Made by a program: the position numbers and the translations under genes
NCBI GenBank assembly: GCA_018401055.1
Contig: JAGYLB010000115.1
Span: 1-64,000 of the forward strand
Length of the DNA: 64,000 nt
DNA from: Roseicyclus sp.
Lineage (GTDB): Bacteria > Pseudomonadota > Alphaproteobacteria > Rhodobacterales > Rhodobacteraceae
Direction of reading: 5' to 3'
The notes under the pieces: model-generated
Databases searched by the model: none
What the model was told of the DNA's origin: nothing
What the model saw: the letters and a program-made list of their open reading frames with translations, nothing else
Shown: positions 20,798-33,300 of the stretch, piece after piece
Position numbering within the stretch: the first letter of the stretch is position 1
Layout of the letters: each line of letters begins with the position of its first letter

Positions 20798-23398
20798 AGC
20801 TGCGCGCCATCACCCTCAAGGACGTGCGCCGGTTTACCGATCCGGTGCGGATCGACGGGATCGCCGATGGTGTGAACGTCTTGAGCGCGCCCAATGAATT
20901 CGGCAAATCCACCGTCTTTGACGCGCTCAGGGCGCTGTTTTTCGTACCCTATGGCTCGCGCGGCAAGGAGATCGGGCAGTTGCGCCCGCATGCCGGGGGC
21001 GCGCCCGAGGTCTCGGTCGAGATCGAGACGGCGGAGGGCAGGTTCGTTCTGTCCAAGCGCTGGTTCTCCAAGCCCGAGGCGCGGGTGATGCGGGGCGGTG
21101 TCTTGGTGGCGCAGGCCGATGAGGCCGAGGCATGGATCGCGCGGCTTTTGGGTGGTGGCGATGGGGGTCCATCGGGGCTTTTGTGGGTGCGGCAAGGGGC
21201 TGACCCTGCTACGGAGGGCAGCGCCGGGCGAGCAGAGGGCGGCGCTTGCAGCGCGGCGCGACCTGCTGTCGTCGGTCACCGGCGAGGTGGAGGCTATGAC
21301 GGGCGGGCGGCGCATGGATGCGGCGCTGGCGCGCTGCCGCGAGGAATTGGGCCGCTATGCCACCGGCACCGGGCGGCCGCGTGTGGGCGGTCCATGGGCC
21401 GAGGCCGCGCAGGAGGTGGAGGCGCTGACGGCTGAACGGGACGTCTTTGCTGCCCGTGTCGCCAGCTTGCAAGAGGCGCTGGGCGAGCGCGGGCGCATGC
21501 CGGCGCGCGCTGGCCGAGATCGATGCGCCCGGGCCCGGGCCGAGCGTGCCGCAAGACTGGCCGCGGCGACCGAGGCGCATGCGGCGGCAGAGCTCATGCC
21601 ACGCAGGGTGACAGCCGCCGAGGCGGCGTTGCAGGTTGCCACGACCGAGGCCGGACGCGCAGGCGAAGATCTAGCCGCCCTGCGCCGGGCGGTGGCCAGA
21701 TCACACCGGGCACTGCGCCGGACACGGAGGCCGTCGCGCAGGCGGAGGTGCCGGGTCGACGCTTGCAGCCGCCAGAGACCCGCTGGCTGCGACGCCTATG
21801 GCGGATCACGACAGGGCAGAAGCCGCACGCGCCAGAGCGCGGAGGGGTTCTGCGTCTTGTGCAGGGGCGCGCGGCGGCCATGGCGCGCAGGATCGGCGGG
21901 CCGATCTGGAGGATCGTCTGGCCAAGGCCTGGCCGCGCGGCAGGCGCGGTGGAATCGGCAAAGGCTGTGGCCTCGGTCGGGCCTGATGATACGGCGATGG
22001 AAAGGTTGCGCCGTTTGGGGGCGGCCCTGACCACGGCGCGCGCGCTGCGCGACAGCACCGCCACGCGCGTGACGATGCACTACGTGTCCGGGCAGGTAGG
22101 TGGGGCGATGATCGGGGATGTGCCGCTGGAGCAGGATACGGTCTTGCCGATCCATGCAGAGACGGTGATCCGTCTGGCGGGCTTTGGCGCTCTGACGGTG
22201 CATCCGGGCGCAGGCCCCGAAGGGCTGGCGGATGTCGCCGGGGCCGAGGGCGCGCTGGCCAAGGCGCTGGCCGCGCTGGGGATGGCGTCGATGGAGGCAG
22301 CGGGGCGGGCGCACCGTGTGCGCAAGGAGGAGCGGCTGGGCGGTTGACCGCCGTAGCGGCGGAACTGGCAGCGCTGGCCCCTGGGGATCGAGGGATTTGC
22401 AACGCCAGCTTGCCGCTTTGCCCGGAGCGGTGAGCGGTGATGCGGACCTGCCCTCGCCGGCAGAGGCCGAGGCTGTCTCGCAATCTGCCCGCGCCACGGC
22501 GGCGGAACAGTCGGCGCGGCGCGAGGTCTTGCGCGAGCGTCGGGATGCGGCTCGCACCGCACAGGCCGAGGCGGCTGTCCGCCGGGAAGCCGCCACCGAA
22601 CGGCTGCAGGCGGCCCGCGCCGCACTGGACCGGCTGGCGGTGCAGGACGAGGCCGATCTTGCGGCGCGCGCGGACGGGGTCGAGATTGCCCGGGCTCAGG
22701 CCGAGGCTGTCTTGGCGGGTTTGCGCGCCGCCGCCCCCGATCTGCGGCCAGCGCGGCGACGTTGGCCCGCGCCAGATCCATCGAGGAGGCCGCGCGCAAG
22801 CAGATCGAGGATTTGCGCCCGGCGATTGCGGCGCTCACGCGAACGGATCGCGGGCAATTCCGGCGAAGCGGTCGAGGAACGTTTGCAAGAGACCGCGGAA
22901 AAGCTGGAGGTGGCCGCCGCGCGGCTGGCACGGATCGCGCGCGAGGTGCGGGTGCTGCAACGCCTGCAAGGCGCGCTGGAGGCCGCGCGGTCCGAGGCGC
23001 GCGACCGCTATTTTGCCCCTGTCGCGGGGGAATTGCGGCCGCTGCTGCATCTGCTTTGGCCCGAGGCGGAGCTGGATTGGGCCGATAACACGCTCTTGCC
23101 GCAGTCGCTGATCCGCAACGGCACGGTGGAGGCCATCGACATCTTGTCGGGCGGCACGCAAGAACAGATCGCCTTTCTGGTGCGTCTGGCCTTTGCCCGG
23201 CTGCTGGCCCGCGGCGGGCGGCATGCGCCGGTGATCTTGGATGATGCGCTGGTCTTTACCGATGACGACCGGATCGAGCGGATGTTCGACGCGTTGCACC
23301 GGCAGGCGGGCGATCTGCAGATCATCGTGCTGAGCTGCCGCCAAAGGGCATTCCGCGATCTGGGCGGCACGGTGCTGACCATCGCGGCAGGGGGCTGA
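20794..23398 (+). CDS. SbcC/YhaN-like AAA ATPase (heavily frameshifted)
   Basis: An SMC/Rad50-type ATPase of about 868 residues after repair. The N-terminal lobe has the Walker A motif APNEFGKST. The middle is Ala/Arg/Glu-rich, consistent with coiled coils. The C-terminal lobe has the ABC signature LSGGTQEQIAFLVRLAFARL and Walker B PVILDDALVFTDDDR. At least four or five base errors between 21200 and 22850 scramble the coiled-coil region. It is too short for E. coli SbcC (about 1,050) and closer to YhaN. It pairs with the metallophosphoesterase upstream. Confidence 0.78.
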
Positions 23399-23589
23399 GC
23401 CTATCGGTCAGGCACCCGCCCCGCGACAGCCATTGCCCCTGCCGGGCCAAGCCAATAGGGATGGCCGCGCTTGTCCGGGCGCTGTGGGCAATGTGCTCAG
23501 AGGCCGCCCGACGCAACGCAGATTTGCACGGCCCGGATGCAGGTTGCGCCCTGTTTCGGGCGCTCTGTCACACGGCTGGAGGAGGCGAC

Positions 23590-24294
23590 ATGACACTGGA
23601 CCCCAACATCATCGACACGCTCAAGGGCGTTTCGACCGCGACGCTGACCACGATCTTGCTCAAGAAGGGGTTGCGCAACGTCTGGCTGCGCGGGTCGATC
23701 CCGATCCGTCCCGGGCAGCCGCGCCTTGTGGGCCGCGCCTTTACCCTGCGCTTCGTGCCCGCGCGCGAGGATCTGGCCACGCCCGCAAGCTGGGGTGCGC
23801 CGATTTCCACCCGCGCCGCGATCGAGGCGATGCCCGAGGGGTGCATCGCGGTGGCTGATGCGATGGGCGTGACGGATGCGGGGATTTTCGGCGACATCTT
23901 GTGCAACCGCATGGTGAGCCGCAAGGTTGCGGCGCTGATCACCGATGGCGTGGTGCGGGATGCGGCGGGTGTGCTGTCGACCGGGTTGCCGATCTGGTGC
24001 CGGGGCGTGGCCGCGCCGCCTTCGGTCGCGGGCCTGACCTTTGTCGGCTGGCAAGAGCCCATCGCCTGCGGTGGCGTGGCGGTGTTTCCTGACGATGTGA
24101 TCGTGGTCGATGACGATGGCGCGGTGCTGATCCCGCAGGCGTTTCTGGACGAGGTCGTGGCCGAGGCCCCCGAGCAGGAGCGCATGGAGGGCTGGATCAT
24201 GACCGAGGTCGATCGTGGCGTGCCCCTTCCGGGGCTTTACCCGATGAACGACGAGACCAAGGCGCGCTACCTGGCGTGGAAGGCCGCGCAGTAA
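23590..24294 (+). CDS. RraA-like protein / HMG aldolase family
   Basis: An intact 234-residue RraA-fold protein: GCIAVADAMGVTDAGIFGDI and ALITDGVVRDAAG hold the conserved residues that in the 4-hydroxy-4-methyl-2-oxoglutarate/oxaloacetate aldolase relatives bind metal and substrate (G-D and R-D). Family members include RNase E inhibitors and dicarboxylate aldolases. This one, with a longer C-terminus (EVVAEAPEQERMEGWI), looks more like the aldolase or decarboxylase side. The start is set by the GGAGG site 7 bases upstream of the ATG. Confidence 0.75.
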   Translation: MTLDPNIIDTLKGVSTATLTTILLKKGLRNVWLRGSIPIRPGQPRLVGRAFTLRFVPAREDLATPASWGAPISTRAAIEAMPEGCIAVADAMGVTDAGIFGDILCNRMVSRKVAALITDGVVRDAAGVLSTGLPIWCRGVAAPPSVAGLTFVGWQEPIACGGVAVFPDDVIVVDDDGAVLIPQAFLDEVVAEAPEQERMEGWIMTEVDRGVPLPGLYPMNDETKARYLAWKAAQ

Positions 24295-24307
24295 GAGGCA
24301 AGGGCTG

Positions 24308-24337
24308 ACCCCTGCGCCCGGTCGCGGCGCAGGGGGT
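24308..24337. terminator. Hairpin between convergent genes
   Basis: A 10-bp perfect stem CCCCTGCGCC/GGCGCAGGGG with a seven-base loop lies between the convergent RraA-like and RTX genes. There is no T run, so it may act as a weak or Rho-assisted terminator or protect 3' ends. Confidence 0.4.
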
Positions 24338-24342
24338 GCGTA

Positions 24343-27300
24343 TCATGCCGCGCGCACTTCATGCAGGCTTGGCGGCAGGCTGCGCCCGCGGGAGAAGGGG
24401 CGGGCCTTTGCGCCAAAGACGGTTTCAACCGATTCCGTGAACAGATCCGGGAACAGAAGGCGCAATTCGTCCCGCGCCGGATCGCTAAGAGCGGCCAGTG
24501 CCATCGCGCCCGGATAGAAGCTTTCGGAGGGCGCGCCGTTGGCAAAGACGATCTGGTGGGCGTCGAACATAAGGTGGATATAGGTCACCTTTCGGATGCC
24601 CTTGGCCACGCGCGCCTTCGCGCCCGGCCGCCGGGCCAGATGGATGGCGCGCACGAGCGTTTCATCGCCGTTGTCGCTGCGCAGCAGGACGCCGTGCTGC
24701 GGCGAGACCAGCAGCGGCGCGTCGGCGCCGATCAGTTGGGGCTGGATCAGGACCGGGCGGAGCCGGTCGTTCGCCCGCAGTTCAGCCGCTTCGATGTGGC
24801 GCTGGGCCAACCATTGCAGGGTCTGCACGCCGTTGTCGCGGGTCACGATCCTGTCGCCGGGGCGCAGATCCTCCACGGGGCATTCGCCGGTTTCCGTCAG
24901 GATCAGCGTGCCAGGAGTGAAGCAGATGACGCCGGTGTTTTCTTGCGTGAAGCTGTTGCCATCGGGCGTCTGACCAAGGAACACGATCCCGTCGCCCGGG
25001 GCGAACTGGGTGTTGTTGGTGTAATCGACGGTCTGACCCCAGACGGTGTTGCCCACGTTGGACTGGTTGAGGATGCCGTCGTCGGCGTAGTCGTCTTGCA
25101 ACTCGGCGATGTTGTCGTAGAAGCCGGACAGGTCGATGAAATCGTTGTTGGTGAGATCGCCGTCATCCAGCGTGCCGGTGTTGCCGGTGTTGAAATCGGT
25201 GATCGTGTCGAGCCCGTCGCCGACGCTGTAGACGAAGGTGTCGTTGCCGGCCCCACCGGTGAGCAGGTCATCGCCCGCGCCGCCCGTGATCAGGTCGTCA
25301 CCTGCGCCGCCGTCGAGGACATCATTCTCGAATGGCGTGGTCAGGACCTGGAAATTGTCGAGGCCATAGCTGAGGTTGTCGGTGCCGACCCCGATGCGGA
25401 AGACATCGGCGGGGTCGTCGACCGTAACGCTGACCTCGAACAGCTGGTCGTAGTAGAACGCGGTTCCCGGGCCGGGCGAGGTGACGGTGAAGCTGCCACC
25501 GCTAAACGTGCCTTCGGTTACCGTGCTAAGCCGGTGCGGGAACCTCGAAGCTGAGGATGGCGACGCCGTCGACGTAGACCGTGACCATCCGCGGCCCGGC
25601 CACCATCTCGCCCGGATCGGTGGCGAGGATGTCGAAGTTGACCGTTGCTGCCCCGGCATCCGCAGGGGTGGTGACGTTGGTGCTGACCCATTCCTGGCCA
25701 AGGCCCGGAAATGTCCCCAGATAGGTGCCATCTGGCGAGATCTGGCCGCCCGTGATCGCCGCGCCGTTGGAGGGGACGAACCAACCCTCGATCGTGCCCT
25801 CGAAATCGTCGAAGCGGATCTGGGTCGGGACACTCGCCGCGCCACCGCCATCGAGCGTGTCGTTGTTAAGCGCCGCCCTGCAGCGTGTCGTTGCCTTCGC
25901 CGCCGGTGATCAGGTCGTCGTCGTTGCCGCCATCGAGGCTGTCGTTGCCTGCGCCGCCGTCGAGGGTGTCGTTGTCGTCTTGTCCGAAGATCGTGTCGTT
26001 GCCCGCGCCGCCCAGAGGCTGTCGCCGTTGTTGGTGGGCGCAAGGTCGGTGCCGTCATTGGGCAGGTCATAGGGGGCGAAGAGCGGGTAGTCGGGGTTGT
26101 CGGGCGAGACGTCGCCGTAGATCAGGTCGTCGCCTAAGCCACCGTCGATGGTGTCGTTGCCCTCGTTCCCCTCGATCGTATCGCTGCCTGCGCCGCCCGA
26201 TACGCTGTCGTCGTCAAAGCCCGCGTCGATGCTGTCGTCGCCGTCGCCGCCGTCGATCAGATCGTTGTCGTCGCCCGACAGGATGGTGTCGTTGCCCGCG
26301 TCGCCGAAGACGGTGTCGCGGTCGTTGAACGCGTCGGGGTCGCCGGGATAAAACAAGGGGTTGCCCGATGCGCCGTAGCCAATGTCGGGCAGTCCGGTGC
26401 CCGGGTCGGTGCGGGTGTTGATGAAATCGTCGCCATCGCCGCCCGCGACGCTGTCGCTGCCTGCGCCGCCGAAGATGGTGTCGTTGCCATCGCCGCCCGC
26501 GACCACGTCATCGCCGCCCTCGCCATCGATCCGGTCGCTGCCTGCGCCGCCAAAGATCGTGTCGTTGCCGTTGCCGCCGGTGATCGTGTCGTTGCCGGCA
26601 TGGACGGCGAAGGCGTCGGCGATATCGAAGGCCGACCCGTTGTCGTGGAAGACATCGAAGCTTTGCGTGTTGCCATTGGCATAGGTCAGCGTGACGAGGT
26701 GGTTGCCCGGCGCGATCTCGGTGACGGTCGAGGATGTCCAGGTCTCAGCAGTCGCGATCCAGTCGTTGCCGTAGTCGAAGGCTTCGATCCGCAGGCTTGC
26801 GCCGTCGCCGGTGTCGGTGACGAAGACAACGTCGCGGACATCGTCACCGTCATTGGCCGTGCCCGCGCCGTCGTCGAGGATGATGGTCGCACTTGTGCCC
26901 GCCGCGCCGTCGAAGACGAAGCTGTCTTGCGCAGTGCCGCCAAAAACTGCCGCGCCATCCACGACAGCCGCACCGCCGACCGCATAGTCGCCCGACAGCA
27001 GATCATCCCCTTCGCCGCCCACGATGGAATCGTCGTCGAAGCCGCCGTTGACGGTGTCGTTGCCGCCCTCGCCCTGAAGGGTGTCGTTGCCTTCCTGACC
27101 ATAGATCTCGTCGTTGCCGTCTCCGCCCGTGGCAAGGTCGTCGCCGGTACCCAGCCACAGCGTGTCGTCGCCAGTGCCACCGGTGAAGGTGTCGTTGCCC
27201 TCGCCATTGGGGTCGAAGGCATGGTCGTCATAGACCGCGCCGCCATCCGCGCCGGTCAGGCTGTCGTTGCCGCCGCGCGTTTCGACATAGGTGCTGCCAT

Positions 27301-30300
27301 CGTCCAGCGTCGCATCCACGATGTCGTCGTGGTCGGTCAGGACCAGATGCTGGATGTTCTCGAAGGTCATCACCTCGCCGGTCACCCGGTCGGTGATGGT
27401 GCCAGCGCCGGGGCCGGTGAACACGACCTCGACCCCGTTGGGCAGGCCGTTGAGGGCGATCAGGTCGAAATCGAAGCCACCGTCGATATGCGTGCCGCCG
27501 AAGCCCGCGCCGACGACGAAGGTGTCCGCGCCGTCCTGACCCTGCACGACATCCGCGCCGCCGTTCAGCACGATGGTGTCGTTGCCTGCGCCGCCCTCGA
27601 TCCAGTCGTCGCCTGCGCCGGAGGTGATCAGATCATCGCCCGCGTCGCCCATCAGCTGATGGTTGTAGCCGCCACCGGTGCCGACATCGCCGCCGGTCAG
27701 GGTGTCGTTGCCGCCGCCTGTGCGAAGGTTGGTGGTGCCGTCATCCAGCGTCGCGTCCACCAGATCGTTGTGATCGGTCAGGATCAGGCTTTCGATGCCC
27801 GAGAAGGTGATCACATCGCCGGTGACGAAATCGGTGATCGTGCCTGCGCCCGGTCCGGTGAAGACCACCACGACCGGGTTGGACAGGGCCGACAGGTTGA
27901 TGGTGTCATAGTTCTGGCCGGTGGTGACGTCGTCGCCGCCGATGATGGTGTCGTTGCCGAAGCCGTCCTCGATGATGAAGGTATCCGCATCTGCGCCGCC
28001 CATCAGGCTGTCGTTGCCCGTGCCGCCGATCAGCGTGTCATTGCCCGCGCCGGCATCAATCGTGGTTCCGACCGTGGTGGCCGAGGCATCGACCGCATCA
28101 TTGCCGGAGCCCAGACGGATTTCCTCGATCTGCGAGAAGGTCGCGCTGTCAGCACCGGTCACCATCGTCCCGGCCTCGTTGGCGGTAAAGGTGACGCTGG
28201 TGTTGCCGGTCAGCGCCGATGCGTCGATCACATCCCAGTCGTCGCCGGTTTCGCCGCCGACGATCGTGTCGGCGCCATGGCCATCGGCCAGCAAGAACGT
28301 ATCGCGGTCGGCCTCGCCGAACATCTGGTCATTGCCCGCGCCGCCAACGATCGTGTCGTTGCCCGCGCCGCCGTAGATCGTATCGTTACCCGCCCCGCCG
28401 TCGACACTGTCGTTGCCTTGAAAGGCCGAGACGCTGTCATTGCCCGACGACCCGATGACCGTGTCGTCACCCGCATAGGTCAGGACGGTCATGCCCTGGG
28501 TGCTGGCCGACAGATCGATCAGGTCGTTGCCGGAATCGGTCTGCAAGTTCTCGATTTCGAAGAATGTGGTGGTGCCGCCGCTGAAGGTCGCAACCCCCTG
28601 TTCATCCCCCGTGGCGATGACGGTGATCGGACCCGCGCTGGTGATGTTGAGGATGTCGCCAAGCGGACCTTCGCCACCTTCGCCACCATAGACCGTGTCA
28701 TTTCCCGCCGAAGCATGGAACACATCGCGCCCGGTGCCGCCGTAGGCGAGGTTGTTGCCCGCGCCCATGATGACTTCGTCATCGCCATCGCCAAGATGGA
28801 TCTCGTTCTGACCGGTCCCGGTGAAAACAATGTCATTACCCGCTTCACCATGGAGGGTGTCATTGCCGGTCCCCCCAAAGATCCGGTCAGCCCCGTCGCC
28901 GCCAAAGACAAGGTCATTGCCGGCATCACCATAGAGGTGGTCATCGCCCTCGCCGCCATACACCGTGTCAGCGCCCGCGCCCGCCCGCACGGTGTCATTG
29001 CCCGCGCCTGCGTCGATCACGTCGTCGTTGGACCCGTCGGCGGCGTCATTGGCATCCACCCTGTCACCATCCGGGTCGCCGGTGTAGGCGGCGTCGATCA
29101 GGTCGTTGCCGGCCGTTCCGCTGACGATGAAGTTCGCAGCCGGGATGCCCAACGCCGCCAGCCAAGCGGGATTGTCTGCCGTCGCAGGCGAAATGCCCAC
29201 CAGCGTCAGGCTCTCGCCATTCGGGAAGCTCAGGATCGCGTCGCCCGTGCCATCCCCATTGGTATCGGTGACCGTGACATCAGCGGTGTTGACCGGATAG
29301 CCACCTGCATCGGTCAGGCCCGACACATCCAGCAGATCCACGCCGGTAAAGGTGCCGTCGCCGTTGTCGATGGGCGCGTCCAGACCGGTGATCGTGTCGC
29401 TGCCGTCGCCATTCGATAAGCGGATCACATCCGCCTCGCCGTCATTGCCGAGGGTGATCAGGTCATCGCCCGCGCCGCCTTCGACCGTGTCTGCGCCGGT
29501 TCCTGCAGTGATTGTGTCGTTGCCCGTGCCGCCGAGGATGCTGTCATCGTCCGCGCCCGCGTCGATCATCAGGCCGAGGCCTGCGGCGCTGGCGTCGATC
29601 GTGTCGGCGAAGGCCGTGGCCGTGAACGCTTCGACCTCGGAGAAGGTGATCGTGTCGGTGCCATCGGTGATCGTCCCGGCCTCGTCGCCGGTCAAGGTGA
29701 GGGTGACACCGGTCGTGACCGCGCTGAGGTCGATGGTGTCGAGATCCACGCCCGTAGTGAACGTCTCGCCCCCGATGATCGTGTCCTGTCCGAAACCATC
29801 CTCGATGATGAAGGTATCGGCGTCAGCGCCGCCCATCAGGCTGTCGTTTCCGACCCCGCCGAAGATCGTATCATTGCCGGCCCCGCCGTCGATCGTGTCG
29901 CCCGACGGCAAGGGTTGGCCATCGACTTGCACAAGGTCCGCATATTCAAGCCCGGTCGTGTCTGCAAAGATCGGCGACTGCACAACGGGGTCGTTCGACG
30001 AGGTCCAGATGATCTGATCGCCGTCGCTCACCGCGATGTCATAGGCAAAATAGAGGTGGCCCGTCATGTCGGGGCCGATCTGGATCAGCCATGCATTGCC
30101 GGTCTCGCCCGTGGTCTGGTTGACGATATCGGATTGCGCAACGGCGTGAATTTCGGTGCCGACCGGGTAGGTGACGCCGTTGATCGTGATCTCGTTGGTC
30201 AGAACCTGTGGCGCGCCAGCGTCTTGCGTGCTGCCGCCGCTGGAGTTCAGATCCTCGAACGCGCTTTCGTCGTCGGTCACCTGAACCGTGGTGCTCGGGG

Positions 30301-33300
30301 CAGCCGGCGTTGAAGCTGAAGGTGCCGTTGATCAAGATGCCCGAGGTGCCGATCTGGCCCGAACTGTCGACGGCGAAAAGGCCGAAGGTGCCGCCGCCGA
30401 CGAGGCTCTGCTCGTCACCAAAGATCAGGTCGTCGCCATCGCCCCCGTCGAGGGAGTCCGCCCCTGCACCGCCGATCAGCGTGTCGTTGCCGTCTCCACC
30501 AAAGACGAGGTCATTTCCACTGCCTGCGCTGAGAGAATCAGCGCCCGCGCCGCACGTCGATCGTGTCGTTGCCGTCGCCGCCGTTGATGCTGTCGTTGCC
30601 GTCACCGCCATACAGAAGGTCCGCACCCGACCCGCCCAGAACCGAATCGTCGCCGCCCTGGGCCAGAATCTCCACGCCGTTCGTGTCCGCCCCGGCATCG
30701 ATGGTATCTGCGGCCGAACTGCCCCAGATCACCTCGATATTGGAGAACGTACCGGACGCGCTGCCAGTCACAGCCGTGTAGACCCCGCCGTCATCGGTGT
30801 TGAAGATGACGGAGAACCCATTGACGGTCGTGTCGAAATCCAGCGTATCGTTGCCGTTTCCGCCGTCGATGGTGCTGGTGCCGTCGGTTTCGTCGACGAT
30901 GAAGAAGTCGTTGCCGTCACCGCCGAGCAGCGTGTCAAAGCCGCTTCCGGCCTCGATCGTATCGTCTCCGGCACCGCCATCGGCAAGGTCATCGCCGGTG
31001 CCCACGTTGAGGTAGTCGTTGCCGTCTTCCCCGAAGATCGTATCATCCCCTGACCGGCCGAACACGGTGTCGTTTTCGGTTCCCGCAAGGACGCTGTCGT
31101 TACCGGTGCCCGCGTCCAGGTAATCGGCGCCGTCCCCACCTTCGATCGTGTCGTTGCCTGCGCCCCCCGCGAGCGTGTCGTCGCCCTCTCCGCCTGACAG
31201 GCTGTCATTGCCCGATCCGCCGGTGATGCTGTCGGCGCCACCTGCCGCGATGATGTCGATGCCCGCGCCGTTGGCCGTGGCGTCGACCACGTCGGAATTC
31301 TCGTTCAGGATCAGCGCTTCGATCCCCGAGAAGGTGAGGCTGACGCCGGTGACGGTGTCGGTGATCGTGCCCGCCCCGTTGCCGGTGAACAGGATCGTGA
31401 CCGGGTTCGTCATGCCGGACAGGTCGATGGTGTCGTAGTTCACGCCGGTCGTGACATCGTCGCCGCCGGTGATTGTGGCAGTGCCGAAGCCGTCGGTGAC
31501 GATGAAGGTATCCGCGTCGGCCTGACCTTCGAGCAGGTCGGCGCCGCCGCTGGTGTGCATCACATCGTCGCTAGCCTCGCCCCAGAAGCGGTCGTTGCCT
31601 GCGCCGCCGGTGAAGGTGTCATTGCCGTCCAGACCCGTGAAGTTCGACCCTGATGCAGAGGCGACGAAAACGTCGTCGAAGCTTGAGCCGATGACCTGTT
31701 CGATGTTCACCAGCGTATCGCCTTCGGCGTGGCCGCCGCTTTCGGCCAGCGTGTCGCTGAAGTTGATGGTGACGGCGGCATCGCTGCCCGAGTAGTCCAC
31801 GATATCCCAAAACGCGGTGCCGCCGTCGATGCTGTCGGCGCCCACCGATCCGATGAACCGGTCGTTGCCGTCGCCGCCGATCAGCGTGTCATTGCCCGCA
31901 CCACCATCGAGCGTGTCCGAGCCGGTGCCGCCGAGGATGCTGTCGTCGCCATCGCCGCCCCGCACGCTGTCATTGCCACTTCCGGCCAGGATGACGTCCG
32001 CGCCGGTGCCGCCGTCGATGGTGTCATTGCCGAATTGGCCGCGGATCGTGTCGTCGCCGTCGCCGCCTTCGATGCTGTCGGCCAGCCCCTCGGCACCATA
32101 GGTCACCGTCTGGTTCGCCGCGCCCTCGATCAGTTCAAGGTAGTAGCCCTCTTCGTCGCGCAAGATCCAGTTGTGATCTTCGAAGGTCGGCTGGATGCTG
32201 GTTTCGCCGGGCTGGATCGTTGCGTAGAACTGGAGCGTGCCGGTCTGGTCGATCCACCAAAGCTGGATCGGGCCATCGGCGCCGTTGGTCACCGTCAGGT
32301 TGGTGGCGGGGCCGTTTGAGGTGCTGGCGTAGTCTGACGGCGTGTACCACTGGCCGTCGCCGAGGATGAAATCGTTGCCAGCGCCGCCCGACAGGCTGTC
32401 GCCGCCCTGGCCGCCCTGGATCTGGTCGGCGCCATCGCCGCCGTCGATCGTGTCGGCCCCGGCATTGCCGGAGAGAACGTCATTGCCCGCGCCGCCTGCG
32501 ATGCTGTCGGCACCGTCGCCGCCCCATGCAGTGTCATCGCCAAGGCCGCCGTCGATGGTGTCGTCGCCCGCGCCGCCCAGCAGCACGTCATCGCCCGCCG
32601 CATTCGCGATGTCGATCGTGGTGTCGTTGGTCGACACGATGGTCAGGTTGTCGATGCCGAAGGATTCGTCGGCCAGTTCCTGATCCGTGGTCGAGCCGAA
32701 GCCGATGGTGATCTGGTCGGCGGTGTAGTTGTCGGCCTCAAGCCGCACGCGCCAGACCTGATCGCCCCACTCGCTGGCGAACCCGAGTTCCTCGTTCTGG
32801 GTCTGGACGAAACTGTAGGTATAGGTGACCCCGTCAAGCGTGAGCGTGCCGCTCCGGGTGGCGTCGAAGGCGGGGTCGTTCCACGCGAACAGTTCGTTGG
32901 CGACCTGCTGTCCATTGATGTAGAGTTGGAAGGCATCGCGGTCGGGGCCGACCGAGAACATGGTGGCGCCATCCCAGCTGTCGATGATCAGCAGGTCGAA
33001 TTCGATGACGACCGCGTTGTACCCGTCGGCAAGCTCGAGAAGCTGCGTTGCAGTCAGCGGGCCGCCGCTGCTGTCGCCATCGGTGCCCTCGAACCGGCCG
33101 AGAGACTTCAGCCGAATGAGCGCCGCTCTCGGTAGGGTGTTGTTTATGGTCCAGCCGGTTCGCGCCGCAACGGCAGAAATCCTCATAAGCGACGACAACT
33201 GGCATCGACCTGCAGCACCGGCCACGTCGCCGATGATCAGGTCATCGCGGTCTGCCTCGCGTCGATGTCTGTCTTGCCGCCGCCGCCCCGATCGTGTCGT

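Noticed and set aside
26600..29419. A 939-codon open frame on the plus strand, and other long plus-strand frames between 24361 and 34862.
   Set aside because: They lie opposite the RTX gene. Their Val/Ile/Asp-rich repeats are mirror readings of the GGxGxDxUx repeats, and they have no ribosome sites or recognisable domains.
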